DNA of 64,000 nucleotides from contig DAIDEE010000049.1 in assembly GCA_027308685.1 (NCBI GenBank), forward strand, positions 25,442 through 89,441, given 5' to 3'. The position numbers and the translations under genes are program-made. The notes beneath the pieces are model-generated. The model saw only the letters and a list, made by a program, of their open reading frames with translations. It made no database searches and was not told the DNA's origin. Shown in pieces: positions 26,427-34,958 of the stretch (within the stretch, counting starts at the first letter, position 1; each line of letters opens with the position of its first letter). The stretch comes from Acidocella sp. (lineage in GTDB: Bacteria > Pseudomonadota > Alphaproteobacteria > Acetobacterales > Acetobacteraceae).

Positions 26427-26891
26427 CTACCCAACCACCACAACCACCACATGGTCGGCATCAACCTCACCTAAAGCGGTGTGCAAGGCTGTGATACCCT
26501 CCAGCATCATGTCGCCAGCCTCTTCCTCTTCCTCCTCGGCAAAATCTTCGTAGGCTTCGCGCAGTTCCTTTTTGGTGAAATTCTCCGGGTTGAGCGATTC
26601 CAGATACTTAGCCTTGTCATCGACGGTCAAAATCACCACCATCGCCTCCATCGCCTCAGCAAGGTCGGCCACCACCTCGTTTTCGCTGGTCTCCAGGTCG
26701 ATATCGTATTCCTCGGAGAGCACCGGCAGCAGCACCTCGAACACCTCGCCATCCCAGTCATAGTCCGCCACCGAAGTGCCGTTAGCAGCCAGATAGCTCA
26801 TGAAGGCCTGCGGGTCTTCGTCATTTGCGGCCTCAACCAGTTCAGCCAAATCAGCGCGGGCAAGCCGGGTAAAGGTAGCGGTGGCCGACAT
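26427..26891 (-). CDS. Unknown acidic protein
   Basis: A 154-residue, strongly acidic protein I do not recognise. It has no signal peptide or membrane segment. The N-terminal 90 residues contain DWDGEVFEVLLPVLSEEYDIDLE, the middle has NFTKKELREAYEDFAEEEEEEAGDMM with six consecutive Glu, and the C-terminus ends in a run of Val (VVVVVVG). An AGGAG lies 7 bases before ATG, and codon use looks like that of the neighbours, so it appears to be a real cytosolic protein. It is downstream of cysNC on the same strand with an 81-base gap, probably a separate unit. No function is proposed. Confidence 0.7.
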   Translation of the reverse strand: MSATATFTRLARADLAELVEAANDEDPQAFMSYLAANGTSVADYDWDGEVFEVLLPVLSEEYDIDLETSENEVVADLAEAMEAMVVILTVDDKAKYLESLNPENFTKKELREAYEDFAEEEEEEAGDMMLEGITALHTALGEVDADHVVVVVVG

Positions 26892-26972
26892 GTTTGCACT
26901 CCTGGTGGTTGGTTAGGTTCCAGGTGTCATACCAGCCAGATTCCGCCCTGCCAACGCCGAAAACATGACAGC

Positions 26973-28862
26973 TCAGTCAAGCGCATCCGGCCCGGCAAAC
27001 AAGCCGCTCAACCCATCAATAATCATCTGCGCGGTTTGCTCAGGAGAAGCCTGCGCGGTCAGCAAATGAAACTCCGGCGCCTGGGGCGGCTCATACGGGC
27101 TGGAGATACCTGTGAAATTAGCAATCTGCCCGGCGTCGGCCTTTTTATAAAGGCCCTTCGGGTCGCGCTGGCGGCAGACCTCAATCGGGGTATCCACAAA
27201 CACCTCAAAAAACTGCCCCGGCCCGGCCAGTTCCCGCGCCATCTGCCGCTCCGCCCGAAACGGCGAGATGAACGATACCAGCACGATCAACCCGGCATCG
27301 GCAAACAGCTTCGCCACCTCCGCCACCCGGCGGATATTCTCCACCCGGTCGGTATCGGTGAAGCCTAAATCACGGTTCAGCCCGTGGCGCACATTATCGC
27401 CATCCAGCATGTAGGTGTGCGCGCCCAGGGCGTGCAGCTTGGCTTCCACGGTGTTGGCGATGGTGGATTTGCCCGAACCGGATAAGCCGGTGAACCACAA
27501 TATCGCCGGTCTATGGCCATTCAGCGCGGTCCGCGCCGCCTTATCCACCGTCAGCACCTGGCGATGCACATTGGTTGAGCGCCGCAGCCCAAACCTTATC
27601 ATCCCCGCCGCCAGCGTTGCATTGCTCACCCGGTCGATGATGATGAACGCGCCGGTGCGCCGGTTGACATCATACGCATCAAACGCCACTGGTGCGCTCA
27701 GCGAGACATTGACCGTGGCGATTTCGTTTAGTGCCAGGTCGTTACTTGCAATATGCTCAAAGCTGTTGACATCGGTTTTATACTTCAGCTTGGTAATGGT
27801 GCCCGCCACGCTGCGCGTGCCCACCCGGAACAAATAGCTGCGCCCCGGCAGCATCGGCACGTCCGACATCCACACGATATCAGCGGCAAACTGCTCGCTC
27901 ACCTCCGGCAGGTCAGTGGGGGCGGCAAACACATCGCCGCGCGAGGCATCAATTTCAGTATCGAGCACCAGGGTAATGGCATCACCCGCAATCGCCTCGG
28001 GCTGGTCGCCGTCGTAACTGACAATCCGCGCCACCTGCGCCGCAGCGCCTGAACCCGCCACCGTGACCTTATCACCCGGACGCACAAAACCCGAGCCCAC
28101 CGTGCCGGAAAATCCACGAAAATCCAGGTTCGGCCGGTTCACCCATTGCACCGCCATCCGGAACGGCATGGCAACCAAATCCTCAGCCGTATCCACCTGT
28201 TCCAGATGCGCGAGCAAGGTTGGCCCGTGATACCATGGCATCGCCGCCGACTTGCCCGCCACATTATCGCCAAACCGGGCCGAGAGCGGAATCGCCACAA
28301 TATCCTTGAAACCAAACTTGCCCGAGAATGCCGCGAACTCGGATTTGATGGTTTCAAAAACGCTTTGGCTATAGCCCATCAAATCAATTTTATTCACCGC
28401 CAGCACGATATGCTTGATGCCCAGCAGCGCACAGATAAACGCATGCCGGCGGGTCTGCACCTGAATGCCCTTACGCGCATCCACCAGCAAAATGGCCAAC
28501 TCCGCGCCCGACGCGCCAGTCACCATATTTCGAGTATATTGCTCATGCCCCGGCGTATCGGCGATGATGAATTTGCGCGACGCCGTACCCATAAACCGGT
28601 ACGCCACATCGATGGTGATGCCCTGCTCGCGCTCGGCTTGCAGACCATCAACCAGCAGCGCAAAATCCATATCCGCGCCGGTGGTGCCAAATTTTTTGGA
28701 ATCATTGGCGAGCGAGACAATCTGATCATCCGGCACCGATTGAGTGTCATAAAGCAACCGCCCGATCAGCGTGGATTTACCATCATCCACCGAGCCGCAG
28801 GTGAGAACCCGCAGCAATGAGCGTTGCGCCGCCAGATTGGTTTGCATCTGTGCGGCCATCAA
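26973..28862 (-). CDS. cysNC: Bifunctional sulfate adenylyltransferase subunit 1 / APS kinase
   Basis: A 629-residue fusion. Residues 1 to about 430 form CysN, the GTPase subunit of ATP sulfurylase ([16 protein letters not shown]-loop, [22 protein letters not shown]). Residues about 445-629 form CysC, the adenylylsulfate kinase ([16 protein letters not shown]-loop, [19 protein letters not shown]). Together they make PAPS from sulfate. The gene overlaps cysD by four bases. The fused form is common in rhizobia and other alphaproteobacteria, where it can also be NodQ-like. Confidence 0.96.
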   Translation of the reverse strand: MMAAQMQTNLAAQRSLLRVLTCGSVDDGKSTLIGRLLYDTQSVPDDQIVSLANDSKKFGTTGADMDFALLVDGLQAEREQGITIDVAYRFMGTASRKFIIADTPGHEQYTRNMVTGASGAELAILLVDARKGIQVQTRRHAFICALLGIKHIVLAVNKIDLMGYSQSVFETIKSEFAAFSGKFGFKDIVAIPLSARFGDNVAGKSAAMPWYHGPTLLAHLEQVDTAEDLVAMPFRMAVQWVNRPNLDFRGFSGTVGSGFVRPGDKVTVAGSGAAAQVARIVSYDGDQPEAIAGDAITLVLDTEIDASRGDVFAAPTDLPEVSEQFAADIVWMSDVPMLPGRSYLFRVGTRSVAGTITKLKYKTDVNSFEHIASNDLALNEIATVNVSLSAPVAFDAYDVNRRTGAFIIIDRVSNATLAAGMIRFGLRRSTNVHRQVLTVDKAARTALNGHRPAILWFTGLSGSGKSTIANTVEAKLHALGAHTYMLDGDNVRHGLNRDLGFTDTDRVENIRRVAEVAKLFADAGLIVLVSFISPFRAERQMARELAGPGQFFEVFVDTPIEVCRQRDPKGLYKKADAGQIANFTGISSPYEPPQAPEFHLLTAQASPEQTAQMIIDGLSGLFAGPDALD

Positions 28863-29776
28863 AAATACCCCTCGCGCTTTTTCTTCTCCATCGCGCCGGA
28901 TTCATCATGGTCGATCAGCCGGCCACTGCGCTCCGAGGTTCGCGCCGCCAGCATCTCATCGACAATTTTATTGATCGTATCGGCATCGCTTTCAACCGCG
29001 GCGGTCAGCGGGTAGCAGCCGAGCGTGCGGAACCGCACCAACCGCTGCTGTACGGCCTCACCTGGCAAAAATTTGAAGCGCTCATCATCCACCATAATGA
29101 ACTGGCCGTTACGTTCCACCACCGGGCGCAGGGCGGCAAAATACAGCGGCACGATCGGGATGTTTTCCTGCTCGATATATTGCCAGATATCCGCCTCGGT
29201 CCAATTGGAAAGCGGAAACACCCGGATCGATTCGCCGGGCGAAATGCGCGTGTTGAACAGCCGCCATAATTCCGGCCGCTGCACTTTGGGGTCCCAGCCA
29301 TGATTACTGGTACGGAACGAGAATATCCGCTCCTTGGCACGGGATTTTTCCTCATCGCGCCGCGCCCCGCCAAACGCCGCATCGAAACCAAATTTATTCA
29401 GCGCCTGCTTCAGCGCCTCGGTTTTCATCACGTTGGTATAGGTGGAAGCGCCATGGTCGAACGGGTTGATCCCCGCCGCCCGGCCTTCCTCATTGGTATG
29501 CACCAGCAATTCCAGCCCCAGCCGCTTGGCGGTATCATCGCGGAACTTGATCATCTCCTGGAATTTCCAGGTGGTATCCACATGCAGCAGCGGAAACGGC
29601 AGCTTGCCCGGATAAAACGCCTTGAGTGCCAGATGCAGCATCACCGCGGAATCCTTGCCGATGGAATACAGCATCACCGGGTTGCGGAACTCGGCCGCAA
29701 CTTCACGCATGATCTCGATGCTTTCAGCTTCAAGCTGATGCAGATGGCTACGGTGCCGCGGGGGCAGATTTGTCAT
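28859..29776 (-). CDS. cysD: Sulfate adenylyltransferase subunit 2
   Basis: The catalytic subunit of ATP sulfurylase, forming APS from ATP and sulfate with the CysN GTPase. It is a PP-loop ATP pyrophosphatase: [17 protein letters not shown], then [12 protein letters not shown] and [17 protein letters not shown], and the basic C-terminus. The start at 29776 ([20 protein letters not shown]) gives 305 residues as in the family; in-frame ATGs exist upstream (29794, 29860) but add an atypical N-terminus. No clear Shine-Dalgarno supports any of them. It is translationally coupled to cysNC. Confidence 0.93.
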   Translation of the reverse strand: MTNLPPRHRSHLHQLEAESIEIMREVAAEFRNPVMLYSIGKDSAVMLHLALKAFYPGKLPFPLLHVDTTWKFQEMIKFRDDTAKRLGLELLVHTNEEGRAAGINPFDHGASTYTNVMKTEALKQALNKFGFDAAFGGARRDEEKSRAKERIFSFRTSNHGWDPKVQRPELWRLFNTRISPGESIRVFPLSNWTEADIWQYIEQENIPIVPLYFAALRPVVERNGQFIMVDDERFKFLPGEAVQQRLVRFRTLGCYPLTAAVESDADTINKIVDEMLAARTSERSGRLIDHDESGAMEKKKREGYF

Positions 29777-29906
29777 GTTATTCACAGCCCGCATGTGGTC
29801 GAAAGAAACACTGATTGCAAATCCGGCATGGTTGTTCCACGGGCGGACCTGCCCGCACAATATTCCTTCTACACCAAATTAAATAACGAGGATTAAATTC
29901 TTACCC

Positions 29907-31091
29907 TCAAACCTGCTCCAGCGCCTGGCCTAAGTCCTCAATCAAGTCCTGGGCGTCCTCAAGCCCCACCGAGAGCCGGATCATCCCATCGGTAATCCCC
30001 AGTTTCGCCCGCTCTGCCGCGCCGATTCGCATATGGGTGGTGGTGGCCGGATGCGTCGCCAGCGACTTGGTGTCGCCCAGATTGTTAGAAATGGTGATAA
30101 TCTGGAACGCGTTCATCAGCCGGAATGCCGCCGCCTTGCCGCCCTTCACCTCAAACGCCACCAGGGTCCCGCCCGCCGACATCTGCGCCATTGCCAAAGC
30201 CTGCTGCGGATGATCCGCCCGCGTGGGGTAAAGTGCCCGCGCAATCTTCGGCGACGAGGCCAGGAACGCCGCTACCTTTTCAGCATTGGCCGACTGCGCG
30301 GCCACCCGCAGCGCCATGGTCTCCAGCCCCTTCAAAATCACCCAGGCATTGAACGGCGACATTGAAGGCCCGGTGTTCCTGAAAAACGGCTGAAACACCT
30401 CGTCGATCCATTTTTTACTGCCCAGCACCGCGCCGCCCAGCACCCGGCCCTGGCCGTCCATATGCTTGGTGGCGGAATACACCACCACATCGGCGCCAAA
30501 CGCCATGGGCCGCTGCAACAGCGGCGTGGCAAACACGTTATCCACCACCACAATCGCGCCGGCGGCATGCGCCATCTCACAAACCGCCCGCAAATCCACA
30601 ATATCCAGCATCGGGTTGGAAGGCGTCTCCAGCAGCACCAGCGCGGTCTTTTGGGCAAGCGCCGCCCCCCAGGCCGCCAGGTCACTGCCATCCACAAACA
30701 CGCTCTCAATGCCGTATTGCGGCAGCAGCGTGCTTACAATCCAATGGCAGGAGCCAAACAGCGCCCGCGCCGCCACCACCCGGTCGCCGGTTTTCAAATG
30801 GCTCAGCATGGCTGAATGCACTGCCGCCATGCCGGTGGCTGTGCAGCGGCAGGCTTCTGCGCCCTCAATCCTCGCCAGCTTGCCCTCCAGCATCGCCACC
30901 GTCGGGTTGGCAAAGCGGGTGTATTGGTAGTGCGGAATCTCGTTATTGAATACCGCCTCGGCCTGCTCGGCACTATCATATACAAAGCCGGAGGTGAGGA
31001 ACAACGCCTCCGAGGTCTCTGCCATATCAGAGCGGATGCGCCCGGCATGAATTAAATCGGTGGCAATACGGCGCTTCGGGGTCTCGGTCAT
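29907..31091 (-). CDS. metZ: O-succinylhomoserine sulfhydrylase
   Basis: PLP enzyme of the Cys/Met metabolism family that makes homocysteine from O-succinylhomoserine and sulfide. The 394-residue form begins MTETPKRRIATDLIHAG; an upstream start would add 20 residues not seen in the family. Visible are YQYTRFANPTVAMLE, the PLP Lys in YSATKHMDGQGR and SLGLEDAQDLIEDL-like C-terminus. A SAM-II riboswitch ends 67 bases before the start, so methionine/SAM level controls it. The sulfate-activation genes cysD-cysNC follow on the same strand after 130 bases, giving a sulfur block. Confidence 0.94.
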   Translation of the reverse strand: MTETPKRRIATDLIHAGRIRSDMAETSEALFLTSGFVYDSAEQAEAVFNNEIPHYQYTRFANPTVAMLEGKLARIEGAEACRCTATGMAAVHSAMLSHLKTGDRVVAARALFGSCHWIVSTLLPQYGIESVFVDGSDLAAWGAALAQKTALVLLETPSNPMLDIVDLRAVCEMAHAAGAIVVVDNVFATPLLQRPMAFGADVVVYSATKHMDGQGRVLGGAVLGSKKWIDEVFQPFFRNTGPSMSPFNAWVILKGLETMALRVAAQSANAEKVAAFLASSPKIARALYPTRADHPQQALAMAQMSAGGTLVAFEVKGGKAAAFRLMNAFQIITISNNLGDTKSLATHPATTTHMRIGAAERAKLGITDGMIRLSVGLEDAQDLIEDLGQALEQV

Positions 31092-31136
31092 ATCCAGGCT
31101 CACTCTACCAATAACGCCCGGCCGCCCAACGCGGTA

Positions 31137-31156
31137 ATGGCGTATGCGCACGCCAT
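31137..31156 (-). other. Hairpin between the SAM-II riboswitch and metZ
   Basis: ATGGCGT (31137-31143) and ACGCCAT (31150-31156) pair perfectly around six bases, directly downstream of the riboswitch on the minus strand. It has no T-run; it could be part of the expression platform. Confidence 0.4.
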
Positions 31157-31157
31157 A

Positions 31158-31216
31158 GCCTCTTTAGCGCGTTTATTTAACCTCGCCGCAATCCGGCCGG
31201 ACAAATCACGAGGTCC
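31158..31216 (-). ncRNA. SAM-II (SAM-alpha) riboswitch upstream of metZ
   Basis: Read on the minus strand, P1 is ACCTCG (31214 to 31209) pairing with CGAGGT (31185 to 31180). Between them are the conserved GTGATTTG and ATTGCGG blocks, and after P1 come TTAAATAAA and CGCTAAAGA, the conserved 3' segment that forms the H-type pseudoknot and the SAM pocket. Order, spacing and position before metZ are those of the SAM-II class, which is typical of alphaproteobacterial metA/metX/metZ genes. A second CGAGGT lies just upstream (complement of 31226-31231) and can compete for the same ACCTCG arm. Confidence 0.9.
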
Positions 31217-31290
31217 TTTTGGGTAACCTCGCTGGCTTGCATGGTCAATACTTGCGCGGTCAATGCTGGCGGATTATCACTTACCGCAAG

Positions 31291-31364
31291 GCGGGTATGA
31301 TGTAATGGTAGCCTGTTAGCTTCCCAAGCTTGATGCGCGGGTTCGATTCCCGCTACCCGCTCCA
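31291..31364 (+). tRNA. tRNA-Gly (CCC)
   Basis: The acceptor stem GCGGGTA (31291-31297) pairs with TACCCGC (31354-31360), followed by T and an encoded CCA (31362-31364). The anticodon loop TTCCCAA gives anticodon CCC; GGTTCGATTCC is the T arm. It is divergent from metZ and convergent with the MBL gene. Confidence 0.96.
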
Positions 31365-31384
31365 AAACTCTGGTGCAAATTCTA

Positions 31385-31489
31385 CTCTGGCGGTCATTTG
31401 GCAGCGGTTTTCTGCGCTTCCGGTGCTCACGTACCTTAAGTACGCTCCGCTCCGGTTCTCAAAAACCACTCCCAACTGGCTCGCCAGAG
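31385..31489. repeat. Long imperfect palindromic repeat, copy 1
   Basis: Outer arms CTCTGGCG (31385-31392) and CGCCAGAG (31482-31489) enclose a long interrupted palindrome centred on GTAC-CTTAA-GTAC (31431-31443). The centre GCGCTTCCGGTGCTCACGTA is shared with copy 2 at about 34855-34950. It follows tRNA-Gly and precedes the end of the convergent MBL gene, a terminator-like place. Confidence 0.75.
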
Positions 31490-31525
31490 GGAATTTTCAT
31501 CCAGAGTTTCTAGTGGCCCCCGCCT

Positions 31526-32509
31526 CTAAAACCGCCGGGTTTCGCCGCATTCCAGGGTGGTGAAGGCGTCGCCTGGCAGGCCAGCGGCGTCGCGGGCCAG
31601 CGCCAAATCCTTTTCCGGGGCGTCGATGGGTTCGGCGGTGAGTTGGAAGGTGCCGAAATGCATGCCGACCGCCCGCTTGGCGCCCAAATCGGCAAAGGCC
31701 TTTACCGCGTCTTCCGGGTTCATATGCACCGGCCCCATGAACCAGCGCGGCTCGTACGCGCCGATGGGCAGTAGCGCGATGTCAGGTGCGCCCAGGCGCT
31801 CGCGGATGTCAGTGAAAAACTTCGTGTAGCCGGTGTCCCCGGCAAAATAGAGCTTCTGGCCGCGATGCTCCAGCATAAACCCCGCCCACAGGGTTTTATT
31901 GCGGTCATTGAGCGTGCGCGCCGCAAAATGCCGCGCCGGTACGGCGGTAATGCGGGTCTCACCCAGCCCATGCGTATGCCACCAATCGAGCTCCGCGACC
32001 CCTGATATTCGCTTGCTCGCCAGAAACTTCGCATTACCCAGGCTGGTCACAATCCGCATCCCAGGAAATTTTTTATGCAACGTCTGCAAACTCGCCACAT
32101 CACAATGATCATAGTGGTTATGCGAAAGCAGCAGTAAATCGATCTTCGGCAAATCCGCAATCGCCAGGCCGGGGTCGCGCACCCGTTTGGGCCCGATGAA
32201 CCCCACCGGCGAGCAGCGCTTGGAAAACACCGGGTCGGTCAGCACATTCAGCCCCGGCAGCCGCAACAAAAACGAGGCATGGCCGATGAATGTTACATCC
32301 ACCTGGCCCACCGGCACCTCGCCGGCGGGCGGCGGGTAAGCGGCGTTCTCAATATGCTTCGGCCAGGTAGCCCAGCTACCGGGCTTGCCCCGCCAGCGCG
32401 ACCACATAATGGAGGCAATGCCCCGCCTTTTACCGGAGGTTCGCCGGATGGTGGGTTCAGGATTGAAAAAAAGCGTGCCGTCAAAATGGTCGGATATCGG
32501 ATAAATCAT
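31526..32509 (-). CDS. MBL-fold metallohydrolase (NAPE-PLD/RomA-like)
   Basis: A 327-residue metallo-beta-lactamase-fold protein. The metal-binding motif SHNHYDHCD is complete, together with an upstream HASF element, a downstream Asp in YFAGDTGYT and His in MHFGTF. The arrangement (TFIGHASFLL, DPVFSKRCSP) is that of the bacterial relatives of N-acyl-phosphatidylethanolamine phospholipase D and RomA. The substrate is probably a phospholipid or phosphodiester, but this is inference. It is a single minus-strand gene downstream of the amidase by 49 bases. Confidence 0.85.
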   Translation of the reverse strand: MIYPISDHFDGTLFFNPEPTIRRTSGKRRGIASIMWSRWRGKPGSWATWPKHIENAAYPPPAGEVPVGQVDVTFIGHASFLLRLPGLNVLTDPVFSKRCSPVGFIGPKRVRDPGLAIADLPKIDLLLLSHNHYDHCDVASLQTLHKKFPGMRIVTSLGNAKFLASKRISGVAELDWWHTHGLGETRITAVPARHFAARTLNDRNKTLWAGFMLEHRGQKLYFAGDTGYTKFFTDIRERLGAPDIALLPIGAYEPRWFMGPVHMNPEDAVKAFADLGAKRAVGMHFGTFQLTAEPIDAPEKDLALARDAAGLPGDAFTTLECGETRRF

Positions 32510-32558
32510 TCCCCCTGATATGGCAGGGAAGCGGCCTTAAGGAACCCCCGGCAGCATT

Positions 32559-34010
32559 TTATAAATCATATGCCGGCGGCGGGCTGAACCCCAACCAGTG
32601 TTTTTCCAGCAAATCCGCCACCGCGATGGTGGTAAAATCGGCGTAGGGCGCACCGATGATCTGCATGCCGAACGGCAGGCCGGACTTTGTCATTCCTAAA
32701 GGTGCCGCGGTGGAAGGTAGGCCAAAATTACAGGAATACCCGGCCCAGAATAATTGCTGGCCGAAAACCATCGGCTTGCCGTTCACCGTTATGGTCCGCT
32801 CGCTCATATTGCCGGAATGGTCGTGCAATACGGCGGCGGTGGACCCGACCGGCGAGATCAGCACGTCGTAATCCTTAAAGAATTCCGCCCAGGCAGCCCG
32901 CATCCGGGCGCGCTCCTCATTCACCCGCAGCCACAGCCGGTGCTCCAGCAGCACGCCACGCGCAGTCATGGTCACCGGCGACATATCATCCGCCGCCGCA
33001 CTCGCCAACGTACCGCGCATTTTATCGATCACCTTGTCAGGCATCCGTGCGCTCAAGGCCGAATTTAGCAGCATCATGAAATTCTCATACGCCGGCCCCG
33101 CTTCAAAATCCGGCCGCGCCGTATAATTAACTTTCGCGCCGGATTTTTTCAGAAATTTGCCAAGTTCCAGAAATTCATTTGAAATTTCAGTTTCCACCGG
33201 ACAAATCTCATGGTCCGCCATGATCGCAACCCGCAGACCCTGCAGGGAACTGATCGCAGACTTCGGCAGCGCCAATTGCCAACCGCTTTCAATCGCTTCC
33301 GGCCCGGCCATCACGCTCAGGCCCATCGCCAAATCCTTCGCTGTACGCGCCATCGGGCCGATGCAGGAAATATCCGGCGGGGCGTAACTGCCATTCAATG
33401 AATGGCCGCGCATCGCGCACACGCCATACGTTGGTTTATGTGCGTAAATGCCACAATAATGCGCCGGGTCACGCAGGCTGTTGCCAATGTCGCTGCCCGC
33501 CTCGAGTGCGGCAAATCCCGCCGCCAACGAGGCCGCCGAACCGCCTGATGACCCACCTGGCGAACGCGCCATATCCCAAGGGTTGTTGGTGGTGCCGTAT
33601 ATCGGGTTGGTGCTTTGCCAGTCCGCCAGCATCACCGGCACGTTGGTTTTGCCCAGCACCACGGCACCGGCCGCCTTGAAGCGCTGCACAGCCACCGCAT
33701 CGGTTTTTGCAATATTACCGCGCGACATTTCGACCCCCCAGGTGGTCGGCAGCCCGGCGACATCGAAGCTCTCTTTCACAGTCATCGGCACGCCATACAG
33801 CGGCGGCAGCTTGCTGTGCTTCTTCCTGTTGCGGTCAAGAAGTTTAGCCTGTGCCCGGGCGCGCTCAAAGTCGCGCACCACCACCGCATTCAGCGCATCA
33901 TCAAACGCTTCAATCCGGGCGATGTAAAAATCGGTTGTTTCCAACACCGATAATTTACCATTTTTAATAAGAGATGCCACGCGACGCGCGGATGCAAAGG
34001 CGTTGTCCAT
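32559..34010 (-). CDS. Amidase (amidase-signature family)
   Basis: A 483-residue amidase-signature enzyme with the Ser-cisSer-Lys triad: Lys79 in TVKESFDVAG, the GGSSGGSAA loop near 152-159 with the cis-Ser, and nucleophile Ser178 in GSDIGNSLRDPA. The family hydrolyses a wide range of amides, and gatA is excluded because gatB/C are absent and the C-terminus differs. The substrate is unknown. It follows the SDR gene by 21 bases on the same strand and may be co-transcribed with it and the MBL gene. Confidence 0.88.
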   Translation of the reverse strand: MDNAFASARRVASLIKNGKLSVLETTDFYIARIEAFDDALNAVVVRDFERARAQAKLLDRNRKKHSKLPPLYGVPMTVKESFDVAGLPTTWGVEMSRGNIAKTDAVAVQRFKAAGAVVLGKTNVPVMLADWQSTNPIYGTTNNPWDMARSPGGSSGGSAASLAAGFAALEAGSDIGNSLRDPAHYCGIYAHKPTYGVCAMRGHSLNGSYAPPDISCIGPMARTAKDLAMGLSVMAGPEAIESGWQLALPKSAISSLQGLRVAIMADHEICPVETEISNEFLELGKFLKKSGAKVNYTARPDFEAGPAYENFMMLLNSALSARMPDKVIDKMRGTLASAAADDMSPVTMTARGVLLEHRLWLRVNEERARMRAAWAEFFKDYDVLISPVGSTAAVLHDHSGNMSERTITVNGKPMVFGQQLFWAGYSCNFGLPSTAAPLGMTKSGLPFGMQIIGAPYADFTTIAVADLLEKHWLGFSPPPAYDL

Positions 34011-34031
34011 GGGAAATTCCTTCAGAAGCTA

Positions 34032-34814
34032 TTATCCGAGCGTTGCGTTAAACGAGCCACCGTCCAGCAAAATATTCTGCCCGACGATATACCCGGCCTG
34101 CGTACTGCATAAAAATGCTGCCATGGCGCCGAATTCCTCGGGCTCGCCCACCCGTCCGGTCGGCACACTTGCGCCCCGCCGCGCGATCTGCTCCTCAACG
34201 GTGATCCCGGCAGCAGCAGCGCCCTTTGCCTCCGTCACCCGCAGACGGTCGGTGTTAAAAGCTCCTGGCAGCAGATTATTGATAATCACGTTATGCTTCG
34301 CCACCTGACGCGACAGCCCGCCGATAAACCCGGTCAAGCCCGCGCGTGCCCCGTTGGAAAGCCCGATCGTGGGAATCGGCGACTTCACTGAGCCGGAGGT
34401 GATGTTGATAATCCGGCCGAAGTTCTGCGCGATCATCGAATCGATCACCGCTTTGATCATTGCGATCGGCGATAGCATGTTAGCGTTCAGGGCGTCGTGC
34501 CACATCTGGTCGGTGAAATCACGGAAATCACCGGGCGGTGGGCCACCGGCGTTATTGATCAGAATATCCGGCTCCGGCATCAAATCCAACGCCACCTGCC
34601 GGCCTTGGGGCGTGGTAATATCGCCCGGCGCAATCCGCACTGAAACCCCGGTAGCGTTGCGAATTTCAGCAGCCGTGGCTTCCAACGCATCTTCATTGCG
34701 CCCGGTAATCACCAGTGCCACGCCTTCCCGCGCCAGAGCGAAAGCGCACGCCCGACCCAGCCCCTTGCTGGCCGCACAAACAATGGCCTTACGGCCCGCC
34801 AGACCTAAATCCAT
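34032..34814 (-). CDS. SDR-family protein lacking the catalytic Tyr
   Basis: A 260-residue Rossmann-fold protein resembling FabG-like short-chain dehydrogenases: cofactor loop AASKGLGRA (normally TGxxxGxG), NNAGG, and the C-terminal GQNILLDGGS. In place of YxxxK the sequence reads GLSNGARAGL, so both catalytic Tyr and Lys are missing, as in the FabG-like subgroup described as lacking the catalytic tetrad. It may act through other residues or have a non-classical role. It lies just upstream of the amidase on the same strand. Confidence 0.82.
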   Translation of the reverse strand: MDLGLAGRKAIVCAASKGLGRACAFALAREGVALVITGRNEDALEATAAEIRNATGVSVRIAPGDITTPQGRQVALDLMPEPDILINNAGGPPPGDFRDFTDQMWHDALNANMLSPIAMIKAVIDSMIAQNFGRIINITSGSVKSPIPTIGLSNGARAGLTGFIGGLSRQVAKHNVIINNLLPGAFNTDRLRVTEAKGAAAAGITVEEQIARRGASVPTGRVGEPEEFGAMAAFLCSTQAGYIVGQNILLDGGSFNATLG

Positions 34815-34852
34815 GCGCTATCTCCGATGTTTTATACGCCATAGCTTGCCCC

Positions 34853-34955
34853 GGTGAGTCAGTCGTCGTGTTTTTCGAGACCCGGCGCACCGCGTACATT
34901 GAGTACGTGAGCACCAGAAGCGCCGAACAGTGCGTCGAATGGCCGCCGGGGTGAG
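34853..34955. repeat. Long imperfect palindromic repeat, copy 2
   Basis: Centred on GTAC-ATTGA-GTAC (34894-34906). Read as reverse complement it contains GCGCTTCTGGTGCTCACGTA, matching copy 1 (31385-31489) except at one base there, and further identity continues outward (CCGG.TCTC.AAAAAC). It sits at the 3' end of mdh and in front of the SDR gene. Limits are approximate. Confidence 0.7.
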
Positions 34956-34958
34956 TTT

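Noticed and set aside
28146..28820. Long plus-strand open frame of 224 codons antisense to cysNC
   Set aside because: It is an out-of-phase shadow of a highly conserved gene on the other strand, has no recognisable domain and a biased composition typical of GC-rich antisense frames.
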